Assembly (NCBI GenBank): GCA_033439295.1
Contig: JAVTLE010000005.1
Span: 918,501 to 982,500, forward strand
Reading direction: 5' to 3'
Source of the DNA: Deuterostichococcus epilithicus
Taxonomy: Eukaryota; Chlorophyta; Trebouxiophyceae; Prasiolales; Stichococcaceae
DNA length: 64,000 nucleotides
The notes beneath the pieces were generated by a model, which did no database searches, was not told where the DNA came from, and was given only the letters and a program-made list of their open reading frames with translations. The position numbers and the translations under genes were made by a program. This document shows positions 51,801 to 63,942 of the stretch, in pieces (position 1 is the first letter of the stretch; each line of letters begins with the position of its first letter).

Positions 51801-54800
51801 CCCTGCTCCATCGCGATCAGCAGCGCCTGTAGCGCCCCGAACACATCAGAATGCCGGCAGAGTACGTCAGAATCACAGCCCTGCGGCCGGGCCTGTTAGC
51901 AGCGCCACACGCTCGCCGAGCCGGGCGCCGTCGCTGCGGCTCGAGCGGCAGACGCGCGGCTGCTCGGCACAGCAGTATGTCACCTTCGCTGGCTGCGTCA
52001 GAGCAGGGCCCAGACACGGCTCCGACACCCAGACGAGCAGCCCGCATCCACCCCGACGGCTGCAACCTCCAGGCAAGGCCCCTGCAACCAAGCCTGCCAC
52101 GTCCTAAACCCTAAACCCTAAACCCATCCTCGCCTGGTGGTCCGCCGTCAGCTTGTCGAACTCGTCGACGCACAGCAGGCCCCGGTCCGCCAGCACCAGC
52201 GCGCCCGCCTCGAGGCCGAACTCGCTGGCGCCGTCGCGCACCACCGCCGCCGTCAGCCCCGCGCAGGTGCTGGTGTGGCCGCAGATGTAGACGCCGCGCG
52301 GCGCCGCCGTCGCGGCCGCCTGCACGGCGCACATGCAAGCGTCGCGCGTCACGCAGCGGAGCCTGGTGAGCGGGAGCATGCGCTGCATCCGAAGTGGGTG
52401 GAAACCTACCGCCTTCAGATACAAGGCCTTGCCTCGAGATGCTGCTCCATTGGTTGCGGCGGCAATTCGCTTAGACGGCAGCTGGAGGTCTCTCGGTGTG
52501 ACGCCCTTTGCGTCGTGCCGCACCTGCAGCAGCTGCGACTTGCCGAGGCCGGGGTCGCCGACGACCAGCATGTGGATGTCGCCGCGCAGCGCCACCTTGC
52601 CGGCGGCATCGCCCCCCTTGCGCACGCCGCCCAGCAGCACCAGCAGAATGCCCGCCTGCGGCGCAGCAGGGGTCTCGCGCTTCCGGGTTGCGACTGCCAA
52701 TGAGACTTCCCTGTGTGCGGCCTCAAGAAAACAGGCGGGCTGCGACACAGCTGGGTAGTTTCTTCGCATGTCTCAAGGCAGAGCGGCACACTGAAGACGC
52801 TTGCTACAAGTCGCATGGGGACAGCCGCTGACAAATCTGCAGTCACTGACCTTGACGAGCTCCTGGCCGTAGATGCTGGGGCACACCGCATGCACCAGGT
52901 GTCGGAACTGCCGCCCCGCAAATTGCTGCAGCGTCAACAGGCACTGTCAAGTTCAGCAGTGGACCAAGCTTCAGAGCCAAAACTGGGCCGCGGCCTGCCA
53001 TGCGAGTCCAGGCAAGCGTACGGCATGGTGATTCGAGGTGGTAAGCACACTTGAGGATGGGGTCCTATAACTCCTACAGGCAGGGGGCCGGCACCTCGCT
53101 GAAGGTGACGATGAATTGCAGCTCCCTCAGCGTGAAGCCCGGCGCGCTAGACTGCTCTGCGCTGAGGGTCCTGTATGCACCGAGCATGCAGACTCACGTT
53201 ATGCACCCCTGACACATGCCGAGTGTGCGCATAGTGATGCACAAAGCTGCCTGGAACACCCCAGTGCGGCTGAACCGTAGCAGGCGAGGCGCCGCAAGGC
53301 CTCCCCAAAGGGGCAAGCCGCGGCATGGCAACCTTCAGCTATTGCAGCCAAAACCGCATGCAGGGTCGGGCTGCAGCCTGCCGCTGCATGAGGTCCGCTT
53401 GCCAGCGAGGCAGCCCGCAATACGACAACTGTCAGACGCTGCAGTTGGGAAGAGCAGGAACGCACGCAGGGTCGGGCTGCGGGCTGCCGTTGCCCTTGAT
53501 GACGTCGACTGACACTGCGTCCACGTACAGCAGGAACAACGACTGCTTGTCCTTCTTCTTGGCGCCTGCGCGGCGGCATCAAGGGGCGAAATGAAAACGA
53601 GAGTCAGCAGACGACCGGGCAGGAAGCATTGCGAGCCTCCAAGATTGAAGCTCAGGAATTTGAAGAGCCTGCAGCCAGCTACTGCCTGTCTTGCTAATAG
53701 CTAGCAACGACCATGACTTGCACGCATGGCCAGCGTAAGCAGAGATATTTAAGCTTCACAGCCCGAGCGGAGCCGCGCGGACACCGCCCACAGTCATGCG
53801 GACGCAGCATCAGGACGAGCGGGACCGGCACCAGCAGCAGCCCGGGGCAGTCGCACCTGCCGCTGCGTCGGCGTTGAGCACCTTCACGAAGCCTAGCACA
53901 CGCACGATGTCGCCCACTGAGGCGGCCTCCACGAGATCCGCCGTCAGCTCCGCCTCGAGCGTCCGTGGGATGCGGCCCTCGTCCTCCTCTGCCGCAGCAC
54001 CCGAAACCTCCTGCATTTCTCATGATGATGTTCAACCCGGTTCTCAGGGCAGGTGTCGAGAGGGTGCGCTGGATGCGGCCCTCGCAGGCCTTCGCCGTCA
54101 CGCCCGCCACCTGCATGTCCGAGATGTGATATAAGTGGGGCAGCTGCCAGTCAAAGCACAGGGCGGCAGCGCGGGGCGCCCTTTCGAAGGCAGGGTTCAA
54201 CTCGTTGGGCATTCGTGCAACAAGGGTGTGAGCTGTATGCGACCACGTAATCGTCGCTGCGACTCGCCATTTCCAGTCGAATGCTGCAGGGTTGGTTCCT
54301 TGGCATGACGTGACCATAACAGGCGTGGAGGCTTTGTGCTGAGTTCTTTCCCGCATGCATGAGCGGCTCCGCCCCAGACCTGCAGCCGCAGGCGGCGCCA
54401 GTCGACACTGCTGGCCGACGCGCGGTTGGGGGCAAAGGTCTTGCCCCGGCAGCTATTGGTGGGGCACCGCATCGGCGGAGAGTAGACACCGTCGACGAAG
54501 CGGCCCGCCTGTTCCTCGCCGCAGGACCCGCACACGAAGCCCATACCGGTGATGAGGGGCTGCGTGCCGGTGGCGCGCACTACGGTGCCCGTGACCGTCA
54601 CCAGCTTGCCTGTGCACAGTGAAGAAGCGCTGTGCTCACGGCATACGGCAGCACCACAGCTGGGACCCAGCTCGAACTTCAGCGACTTCAGCTTCTGCCT
54701 TTCAACAACTTGCGCGGTGTCCAGCTGGGTCGCACCCTCGCATCATGTGGCGGCGGGGCAGCTGCATGCGAGTCCACAGCGTCACGAATCCACCTCAGGG

Positions 54801-55838
54801 TGGACAGCGCATCTAGCGGCCTGCCGGACTGGCGCACCTATGCAGGCCGACCGGATGTGCTTGATCTGCATGTCGGTGTCGTGGTGGTTCACCAGGCGGA
54901 TGGTGACGTGACCGTCCAGGCACACATCACCCACCAGCTCTTCCGAGCGCCGCGGGTGCGACACGCGCAGCACCTGCATTCGACACGGGTTTGGCACAGA
55001 AGTCACGGTTGTGCCTGGCGTCATGGCCTGTACGGTTCTGAGTCACACAAGCTGCCTGCGCACGGGTCGCTGCATCTCTCCAGCAGCTGCCGCACGCGCC
55101 GCTGTGGTTGTGCGCTCCGACCCACCCTTGCTCTGCACTACCGGGTCGCAAACGAGCTGGGAGAAGTTCCCAAAGCACAAGCGCCGCTGTGTCTCAGGAG
55201 CGCTGGATCCGAACTGGCGTGCATCATCCACTGGAAGTCACAGACCCAGCAGGCGGCGCACCTCGTAGACAGCGGCGGCGATGCAGGCAATGCCCTCGGC
55301 TGGCTGGAACTGCATCGCGGCGTCCAGGTCGCCGCTGCCGGTCACCGTCCGCAGCACCGCAAAGTCCAAGCGCAGAATGACCTGCGAGCCGCGCAGCTGC
55401 AGCGCCGACAGCGCCTCCCACCCCGCGTCTGTCGCAAAGTGCCGCTGCGGGTGCCCGCAGCACACTGTCAGCTCTCCGTCAGTGCACGACCCCTCAGCCT
55501 CTCAGGGAGTGGCTTCACTCACGCCCCGAACTCATGTGGGCAGCGCTCATGCCTGGAGGTGCATGAGCTCGGCTGGTACGTGTGTAGCGCAGCCGCACAG
55601 GCTGTGGGGTCTCAGAAGCCACGCTTGCACGGATGCTGTGGATCCTGAGATGCACTTGAGCTCGTTGGCCCCGATTAACAGAAATCACCTCCAGCTCCCG
55701 GATGAGCAGTGCCCTACGGTCCTCCGCGACATACACGGTGTCCGGGAAGTGCAGGTCCCAGGTCGCCGGCCGCGGCGCCTGCAGCGCCGACGGCTGGCTC
55801 GCGCCGGCCCCGGGCTGCCGCGACGGCAGCATTGGCAT
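48897..55838 (-). CDS. MCM8: MCM8 helicase (homologous recombination / replication)
   Basis: MCM8, usually with MCM9, is an AAA+ helicase acting in recombination repair. Blocks in order from the right: [19 protein letters not shown] (exon 55838-55689); [11 protein letters not shown]-type segment near 54870; and [19 protein letters not shown] with the zinc motif CGSC...CPTNSCRGK (54590-54410). Next are [20 protein letters not shown] with [12 protein letters not shown] (53980-53880), [16 protein letters not shown] (53545-53490) and [19 protein letters not shown] (52910-52850). The core has Walker [15 protein letters not shown] (to 52524), [19 protein letters not shown], and Walker [10 protein letters not shown] (52319-52134). 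Then [17 protein letters not shown] (51826-51718), sensor and arginine finger [27 protein letters not shown], and a C-terminal winged-helix part ending at 48897. Motifs and order separate it from MCM2-7 and MCM9. The ATG at 55838 is the likely start. The intron after 52134 begins with GC. Confidence 0.92.
52103..52125 (+). repeat. Interstitial telomere repeat (CCCTAAA/TTTAGGG), about 3.3 units
   Basis: The 23 bases read CCTAAA, then CCCTAAA twice, then CCC, without error; the coding strand of MCM8 reads TTTAGGG. It lies inside an MCM8 intron, seven bases from the GC donor at 52133-52132. Confidence 0.95.
53340..53385 (-). repeat. Decayed copy of an MCM8 exon edge in the following intron
   Basis: GCAGCCCGACCCTGC plus flanks occurs at the end of the exon near 53461-53485 and again about 115 bp further along the gene near 53345-53375. 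About 28 of 33 bases agree. It fits the pattern seen in USP and oligopeptidase B. Confidence 0.5.
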
Positions 55839-56668
55839 GGCCGTCGGCGCTGCGGACGGCCACCTGAGGAGGCTGGACGGCAGTGCAAACCACCGTACCG
55901 AGCGGGTGCCCAGCTGGCAGAGACCTCTGGCTACATGATGTCAAAGCTTTGCGGCAAGGCCTGGCCCCCGAAGAAGAGCGGCACCTCGCTGCACGCTGCC
56001 GCTGCTGCCTGGTGCCAGTGAGGTTACGAGTTCGTTTATGGCAGGCTGCTTCAGCGGCCACAAGCTCTGTTGGCGAGACATTCCGTCATCGTACCGCTGC
56101 AGCTGTGCGCTGCAAGCCTCGATGTCCCCTCGATCATCAGACAATTCCTTGGCGATGTTCAATCCTATGTTCAATCCTATCGTAAGTTGAGTGCAGCTGC
56201 GTCTGCCGCTTGGACCCTGCGAAGGACGAATATACTACAGAGTACCGAATCCAAGGAGGTTCGCAGCCTTAGCGTGGTGCTGGTAAACTAAACGTGCGAA
56301 GCCTGTTGTACGAAATTCGAAACTGCAGATGGTGAGGCAGAACGCCAGAACCGGACACGTCGTGCATGGTGTTCGTGAACCTTGCAAATGCAGCGCCTTT
56401 CCCTTGCAAGTATCCACCGCCAAAGTGCTGCTGTTGTGAACCCGCCTTGAGTCTCTGCCCTGTATCACAGTGACGATGGACACAGCATCGCAGATGCATT
56501 GCCCGCTGCATACGAGTAGTGTCGGCCCCGCGGCCATCATTATTGGCTACATGGCAAGCACTCGGGCACGAAATTTAGCATGAAGCAATCACATGCCGCA
56601 TCCACAGTGCGTTTTGCAGCAAGATTCAGCTCGTGTGGTGGCGTCCCTTGCGATGATCAGGAGCCACT
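55839..56668. promoter_or_regulatory. Intergenic region: MCM8 promoter side, oligopeptidase B 3' flank
   Basis: Both neighbours are on the minus strand. A further MCM8 leader exon could lie at 56090-55941, where the frame is open, but nothing supports it firmly. A 12-bp tandem duplication (ATGTTCAATCCT) occupies 56155-56178. Confidence 0.4.
56155..56178 (+). repeat. Perfect 12-bp tandem duplication
   Basis: ATGTTCAATCCT occurs twice end to end upstream of MCM8. Confidence 0.9.
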
Positions 56669-59600
56669 TCAGCTGCTGACCGCGCCGGCTGGCTTGCGGT
56701 CCAGCATGTTGTGGGTCTTAAGCAGGAAGGCATACTCCATCGCCACATCCTTGAGCCGATCGAACCGGCCAGATTGACTGTGGTCATAGAAACACAGTAA
56801 TTGATAATATTGGTCGTCCACGGACAGACACATGAAGCTCTGGCATCTCAGGCAGAGTAAAGCCGCAGCAAACGAGTTATTGGAAAGGACTGCCAGCAAG
56901 CACTGGCGCACCTGAAGTGGCCGGCACCCATATCGCACTTGTACTGCACAGAGGATTTACGAAGTCGATTCAGGACTCCAGAATCACTATTCATAGTGCC
57001 TGTGCAGCAGGTCAAGACAGGTCTGCACACTGCATCAGTGCAGGCGTCCTGCTCACGCTCACCAGCAGCAGATTCGAGTCAGTCTTTGTATGCCGCAACT
57101 TCGCCACGAACTTTGCCGGCTCCCAGTAGCCTCTATGAAACGGCAAAGCAACAATCAGGACATCCACCAAGAGTATCGGGTATAGCTCGAAGGGTACTGG
57201 AAAGACAGCCTCCGCTTCCGAGCCCAGTGAACTTTGCAAACTGCCGTGGAGTGCAGTGGGACACAAAATGTTTTCCGGGAGCAGGCAGCAGGCAAGCAGA
57301 CAAGAACGGTAGGCGTGTGCGCTCACACTCGAGGGTCGTGCAGGCCGGCGGTGACGAGGATGTTGGGGTACTCTGTGCCATTTGTGCATATGTTGTCGAC
57401 CGGCGAATACGATTTCATATATTCGTAGTACTCTGCCTCCTGCGGTGCAGAGATTGAAAACAAATCACGAGAACTTCTTGCCAAGGAAACGAGCCTTTCG
57501 GCAGGCCTGCCTTCTGGGCACAGAGCGGTTGAGGCACGATGTCGTGCAGCTAGGTTGGCAAATGCAGATGCGAAGGTGTTGGTGGGTCCGAACCTGCGGG
57601 TTGCCCCTGCACAGACACAGCGCAGATGCGAGTCAGCAGTGGCAGCCACGACGCCTGGGCAACCTGTAAGGGGGATCGATGCAATATGCAGTCAAGCAGT
57701 AGGGCCGCACGAATGGGAGACCACCACAGAGATGCGCACCACTCCTCAAACTCGATCGTGGTGAGCGGAATTGTCTCGTCAAGCATGGTGGTGAGGACAT
57801 CAACGAACGGCACGCCTGCGGGCCGCAATCATCGTGCTATTTAAATTAATGAGGCGCATGTGACTCGGCAGATCTCTGAGGAGACTGCCCAAGATCGGAG
57901 GGCATGCGGACACATCAACAGCCGCAGCATGGTGGCCTGAGGTGGGTGCAACGCCGCACCCATGATGACAGCGTTGAACAGGTCTGGCCGCATGTTGACG
58001 GTCGCGCCCATGGTCAGCCCGCCGGCGGACCGCCCCTCGATCGCCAGCCTGCAAGATGGGATACGAGGGTTCTTGAGCCGACCGACCAACCAAGTCCTCC
58101 CCCGACATGCTATCCCTGTCCAGCAGATCGCAGAGGTGAACTCGCATGCACAGGACTGTGGCAGCGATCACAGATCAGCAGCATGCGGCCATGGCGATGA
58201 CACAAGGCAGCCTGCAAATAACCACTTCGCGTTTCAGAGCGGCACCTCGAGCTACTGGTCCACTTGTTGTCGATGAGGTGCTCGGCACACGCGATGAGGT
58301 CCGTGAACGTGTTTTTCTTCTATGGCAAGCAAAGAAGCCGGATGGATGAACGGTCGGATGGGTGCAACACCAGGCGCAACACAGCCAGGCGACGTTGTGA
58401 CAGTAGGTTGCATCGTCGCTGCGCAGAGCAAAGGTATGCCATGCATGCTTGGGGCCTGCTTAGCACAGCAGAGGCGTCTGACCTTGAGGTACTTGCCATC
58501 TTCATACCTGCAGGGCACTGAACACACAAGCCGTCAGCTGTGGCAGTAGGACGACGCAGCCACCAGGGAAAAGCATTTCTGCAAGGAAAGGCATTGGTGG
58601 CGGTGCATTGCTCAGCAACCTGCAAGGCTATACAGCATTTGTGTCGACACACGCAACATCTGAGTAGACGACAGGTCGACATGTGCTCCGCCGCGGCCGC
58701 CGCCCCAGCAGCTCTGCATGCTGCCCGTAGAATGCGACAAGATGCAGTGTTCACGATGCAGCAGTTTCAGAGAATCCGCAGCAGCAGACAGGTATTTTGC
58801 AGCAGCAGGCCAGGGCCGCACACCACAAGCGACCGAGGTCTCCGCCGCCCCGCACGTGCGCGATGCCGAACACGAAGCCGCGGTCCAGCAGCGCCAGACG
58901 GTTGGCCGAGAAATTGACGTCGATGCTGATCTCGTAGGCGCCTGCGGCCACAGCGATGCCTTGAGCGTGTTTGTGTGTCTATGCATGGACGCCTCGAAAC
59001 ACACCATGCTCGCATGTAGCCTGGTTATGAGACTCTGATGTGTTTCACATACCAGCGAAGTTCACGAGGCCATTCAATCCAGGCCAAACACGCTTCCGCC
59101 CATCATGTCTTCATGACCAAAATCAGATGGCAGAGGTCGTGAATTCAGATTCAGACCAGAAGTAAATGCAAGGATTGGAGACCGGGGAACTGCACCGTAC
59201 GCGTACAGCATGAAGGCGTCGCTGCCGTCCCGTTTCACCAGGTCCTTTCGGTACACCAGGCTGATCGGCACCTGGAGTGTTGATCAGCAGGTTGGTTTGG
59301 AAAGAAGATCAGCGCAGCATGCTCCCTACAAGAACATTATGTGCTTCAGCCCTCCTGCAATCACTCTGCCGCAAAGGCTACCTTGGTTCCGTCCGGCGCC
59401 GTCGCCCACAGCCGCTCTGTGGCGTAGTTGTCCCTGTGCGTCAGCATGGAATTGTCTTGGTGCCAGGGACATGCCAGAACGTGGAAGTCTGCCGGCGACG
59501 TGCCGTCGACGGTGTGGCGGGAACTCCGGGCCTCTGACTGAACTGCGGGGGTCTGGAATTTGGTTCAAACTTGCTGTCCAAGGTATGCAGCGGTCATCAG

Positions 59601-62600
59601 CACAGGCAAGTCTTTGGCACCTGCTGAAGCCGCCGAGCACCGGCTGCACCTTCTTGACCACCCTGCGGGCACGACGCAGCACCGTCAGTGGCTGCCCCTT
59701 CGCGATCTGGCTCTGCCTTGCTCCCTGTCCACGATGACGGCTTCACCCGCCACGCGAACGCAGGCGTGTGATTGCCGTGGTTCGAACCTGCACATGCTCC
59801 GGTATTCTGCACGTATGCCCGGCATCTGCACCTGTTAAATGTCGCCATGTTGTGGTCGAGGGTCGTGCTGGGCGTCGTGAGGGACGTGTACGACAGCCGC
59901 AGGACTGGCGAGTCAAAGTCGCCCTGCGACCCTGCGCGCCGTGCAGCATGGGAAGGGTGACCAGTCTGGGTTGCGGATGTTACTAAGGACATGCGCACAC
60001 GGCTAAGCTTCCTCTGCGACTTCGCCATCAAGTCTTGGGCAGCTACATCAATTTGGTGTGGTTGATACATCAAGGGTAGAGACCAGGGAACGTGGGACCA
60101 GCTGCCGCATGCAAGCCAGCAATGGCCTGTGGCGCTGTGATGTGGATTTGACCAGACCTCCTGTTGAGGGGCATCCGTGCAGAGCATCAACTTCAACCAA
60201 CTCGAAACAGGTTGCCGCACCTGGAGAAATGTCGAACACCTGCGCGAACGGAACACACCAATTCAGCGACCAACATGTGAGGATTGATGCGATGCCAGAA
60301 GGCTGACACCCAAAAGTGGCTTTGCAGTCACAGGAAGACAACATCGTAGCACAGGAACTGAAGGTAGCACCTCTTCGTCGAAGTCCAGCTTCCGGCCGTC
60401 CTCCAGCTGTGCAGGCGCCGACCCCTCCTTTTGAAGCACAATTCCCAAGTCAGACGGCGCCAGAGTGAACCACCCATAATGCTTCATGCTTCGTTGTCTC
60501 AGCAGCACCACGGCCGTTCAGTCAGCACGACCCACCTCGGGCAGCCTGTAGACGGTGGCGCTGTGCAGCCCATTGGAGCGCTCAAACACGGCCAGCCACT
60601 GGGCAGACACCACGATGCTCTCCAGCTTCGTGTCCTCCCTGTGCTCCAGCAGCACCTGAGTGGAAGGCGCACGAGAGGAGGTAAAAGGCGAACTGAGGCC
60701 CCTTCTGGCGGGCCTGGGCTCGAACGGGACCTCTAGAGATGTGCTGGTCAGGGTACGTCTGCCTCTGTGGTGGACCGGCGTGTACGGCTCGAGCCGGTTG
60801 AGGTCAACGGTGGGGAGGCGCGACTGCTGCACGTCCGGCGCGCTAGAAGACGGGCAGCACTTCGGCACAGAGTCACAACTGAGCGCGTGCAGAGCAACCC
60901 CACCGTGGGGTTGGCGGGGTCTGCCACCGGCGCCACCAGCAGCTGCGAGTTGGGGTGCGCCTTATCGCGCAATGTGATGAAGAAGTGGTCGCCCCGGTGC
61001 TCGGCTGAGTACTCCACCTGCATAGGGCAGCCAAACCGATACTGAGCCTGCAGGCAGGCCTTGATTCGTGGGCCTGTTGAGGCACATTGTTATACGAGCT
61101 GATCGAGTGCAGCTGCGATACGTACCTCGTTCTCGCGTGGCCGGATGACGGTCCATTCGCCAGTCGGCGTGTCAGCGTCCAGGAACCGGACCTCGGAGGT
61201 CACAGCTGAGCCTGCATGCGCGCCAGAGGTGCTGGTTGCCTTCAGGGTCTCCTCGGCCCCATTCTTCCCTCAGCCAGTGGATGGCAGGGACCGAGATGCG
61301 GCGTCCATTCTGCATGATACATGCCTGAAGCACATTGTCTCGCGGCCCTTAAGGCTGGGGCAGCTCAGGTAGCAAGAACCGCACCCGACTCGATCATGAG
61401 CATCTTGTCGCTGCGCTCGCGGCCGATGCCTACGTAGAAGGCGTCATCCTGCAGACAATGATGAATCAAAGCAGTCGGATGAGGCTCTGCAGCACTCAAT
61501 CGCTGCGCGGCAGTCCAATGGAGATTTCAGCGGTCCCCGCTGTGCGAGGCAGCACTGGAATGTACAAGACGCGCACCTCCTCGTGGAACACCAGGTCGTG
61601 CTCCTTTGCGCCGCTGCCCAGAGTGTATCGCCACACCTGCAGGTCAGCACAACACTTGCCACCAAATCAGAGCGACTGACTCGCTGTATTTCTTTGTTTC
61701 GGCGACTTGCAGGGTGGGAACACATGCGAGAGCACCTGCCGGATCGAGGTTCGACAAAAGCTTGGTCTCAGATGCATCAGCTCGGCACAAAGTGTTAGAC
61801 AAAATGTACAAAGTGTTAGTGGCTGGCAGCGAGACGGCAGCATCGCGCCTTGTAAGGCCTGTCGAGCTTGTCCTTCGTGACATAGAACAGCGTCTGGTTG
61901 TCGTTGGCCCACACCACATTGCCGGCCGTGTCCTGCCAAAGCACATGACATCCATGGCGAGCTGTGCAGGCTTGCCAGCCTGTGCACATTCAATCTGTGC
62001 GGCGGCACAGCCCCACAGCGCTGTGTGAACACAAAAGACGTGCAGATGCTTCTCTGCTCTCTCTTTCTGAGAGGTTGTCGTGCTGTGAAACCTGCATGGC
62101 AGAGCCCCGGTGTCTCCTGCCCAAATCATTGCACAGGACGTGCTGACCATAATAACATATGGACTGCATGTCAAGAGCATAAGGGTGGCACGCACCGGGA
62201 TGGTCGGCGACAGCAGCTCCTTGCCAGTCGCCAGGTCCACCACGTGCAGCGTGAACTTCTCGCCGCCCACGGTGTCGACGGCATACGCCAGCCGCGAGTG
62301 GTCTGGCGACACCTGCACTTGCAACAGAGACAGCCAGGCCGTCTCATTGCTCTTTGCATGAGTGTGGAGGATTGATGCTAATAAGTTCTCCATTGCATTT
62401 GACTGCGCACCTCGAAGCCGCCAACCATGTAGAAGGAGTGCTTGGCGGCCTGCGCGTTCTCGTCTAGCAGCACCTCCTCCGGCGCGCTGTCGTCCATGGC
62501 GTCAGTTTCTGCACGCCAGACCAGGGTTCCACAGCTTCAGCGTCGACAAACCATTGCAGCAGTGCGTTCTCGTTCAAGAGCACCTCGCGCTGGCATCCGT

Positions 62601-63942
62601 GGCGTCAGTTTCTGCACGCCAGAGGAGTGCCATGATTGATTTTAGACTCGGCAGGTGTAGGGGGCGAGCGCATTCTCGTCCAATAGCAATTCCTTTGGCG
62701 CACTCACATCCGTGATGATTGGTGCTAAAGGCAGAGTGCCACTGTGTCAGCATGGTCAAGCAAATGCAGCGATGTTACCAGCGCACACCAGCATGTGCCA
62801 CCCGCAAGGTGCCGGCATCAAGGCCCACGATTTGTCTTGCCAGATCAGAATTTCGTATGTAAGCACGGCGGAAGGGATTACGGGCAACAGCTCAGCATCA
62901 GGAATCGACGCAGACGCACCGCTGGGCGGGCTGGCACCCTGCTGCAGCGCCCGCCGGCAGTGCACCCTGTACTGGCCGCCCTCAATGGTGCGGGAGTAGT
63001 AGAACCATGGCCCATGCCGCTGCGGCGCGGACTGGTCCGCTTCCTGGTCGCAGAATGGCAGGCACTCGGCATTCGTGTTGGGGCCAAACACCCTTGAGAC
63101 CGGCTGAGGAAGCTACTACGCTAGACACTCTGGGTGTCAACTGCGCTCTGCCAGGCCCCGCTTGTCAGATGCGCGCCTGCCTTCTGATTCGTTACAAAAG
63201 AGACTTTGGCCACATGAGTTCGGGTGTAAGTCGGCTGGCCATGCGGATGTTTCAACAGGAAACAGGCACCTGTGTCGGTCGAGTGCTTTCAGGTGCCTAC
63301 CTGGATGCGGCCGCGGAGCTCCTTGTACAGGTCATCCTGCAGCGCCTCCGTATCGGCCAGCGCCGCCTTTGCATGGGCCGTTTCTGCCTTCAGGTGCGCA
63401 ATGACCTGAGCGCCGACACAGAAAGCGTTCTTGCAATCACCCGCGATGCACCCTCCTCTGATGCAGAGTGCAAGCAACAGACACCTAGGGCACCGGACAC
63501 CTATTTGTGGCGAGTGGTGGCTGGAGCGGAGCAGCTTCAGTCTTGAAGTACGGGTGGACATGCTGCAGGCTCCACAGACTAGGCGGTCACCTCGGGCGCC
63601 TTTCTGTCATCGTCCCTGAGCCAATAGTAGGGATCTGTCCTTTCATCGTTGTGCATGAGCAGTTGCTTGGGCTCCCGCACGGCCTGGGGTGCTTGCAGCG
63701 CCTCTGCATGGAACATGTGAAACATCGCACATGGTTTTCCTCTCATGGCGACTGGCGGCCGGATGCAATTGGTGGTGTGGCAACTACGCCGCTGAATGGA
63801 GTGACGAGACGTGATGCAGAGGCCCACCTAGCCGTGCCTGCTCCAGCTCTGGCTGCCGCACCGCCTCGTCCACAGCTGCTGCTGCAATGTGCAGCACCCG
63901 CTGCTTGGCGGCATCGTGTACGCCTGTTGCATGGACGACCAT
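56669..63942 (-). CDS. Oligopeptidase B-type serine peptidase (S9A, prolyl oligopeptidase clan)
   Basis: Cleaves short peptides, usually after basic residues. N-terminal propeller blocks: [19 protein letters not shown] (exon 63703-63591), [17 protein letters not shown] (63405-63301), [18 protein letters not shown] (from 63043), [20 protein letters not shown] (62510-62410), and [19 protein letters not shown]. The catalytic domain shows [14 protein letters not shown] near 58290, and the nucleophile Ser in [11 protein letters not shown] (codon 58029-58027). Next are [19 protein letters not shown], the Asp in [10 protein letters not shown] (57337-57335), and [11 protein letters not shown]. The His is in GAGHF (56919-56917), on a micro-exon of 32 nt (56943-56912). 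The last exon 56777-56669 encodes [20 protein letters not shown]. All three triad residues are present. The most upstream plausible exon, 63942-63828 ([18 protein letters not shown]), joins in frame, but the true start may lie outside the window. Confidence 0.92.
62565..62730 (-). repeat. Two decayed copies of an oligopeptidase B exon start in the preceding intron
   Basis: The real exon (coding strand, about 62530-62451) begins near GCAGAAACTGACGCCATGGA and continues to CTAGACGAGAACGC. Copy 2 at about 62632-62565 keeps GCAGAAACTGACGCCACGGA and AACGAGAACGC. Copy 3 at about 62726-62670 is weaker. The spacing is about 105-115 bp. The copies lie upstream of the real exon in transcription. Confidence 0.6.
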
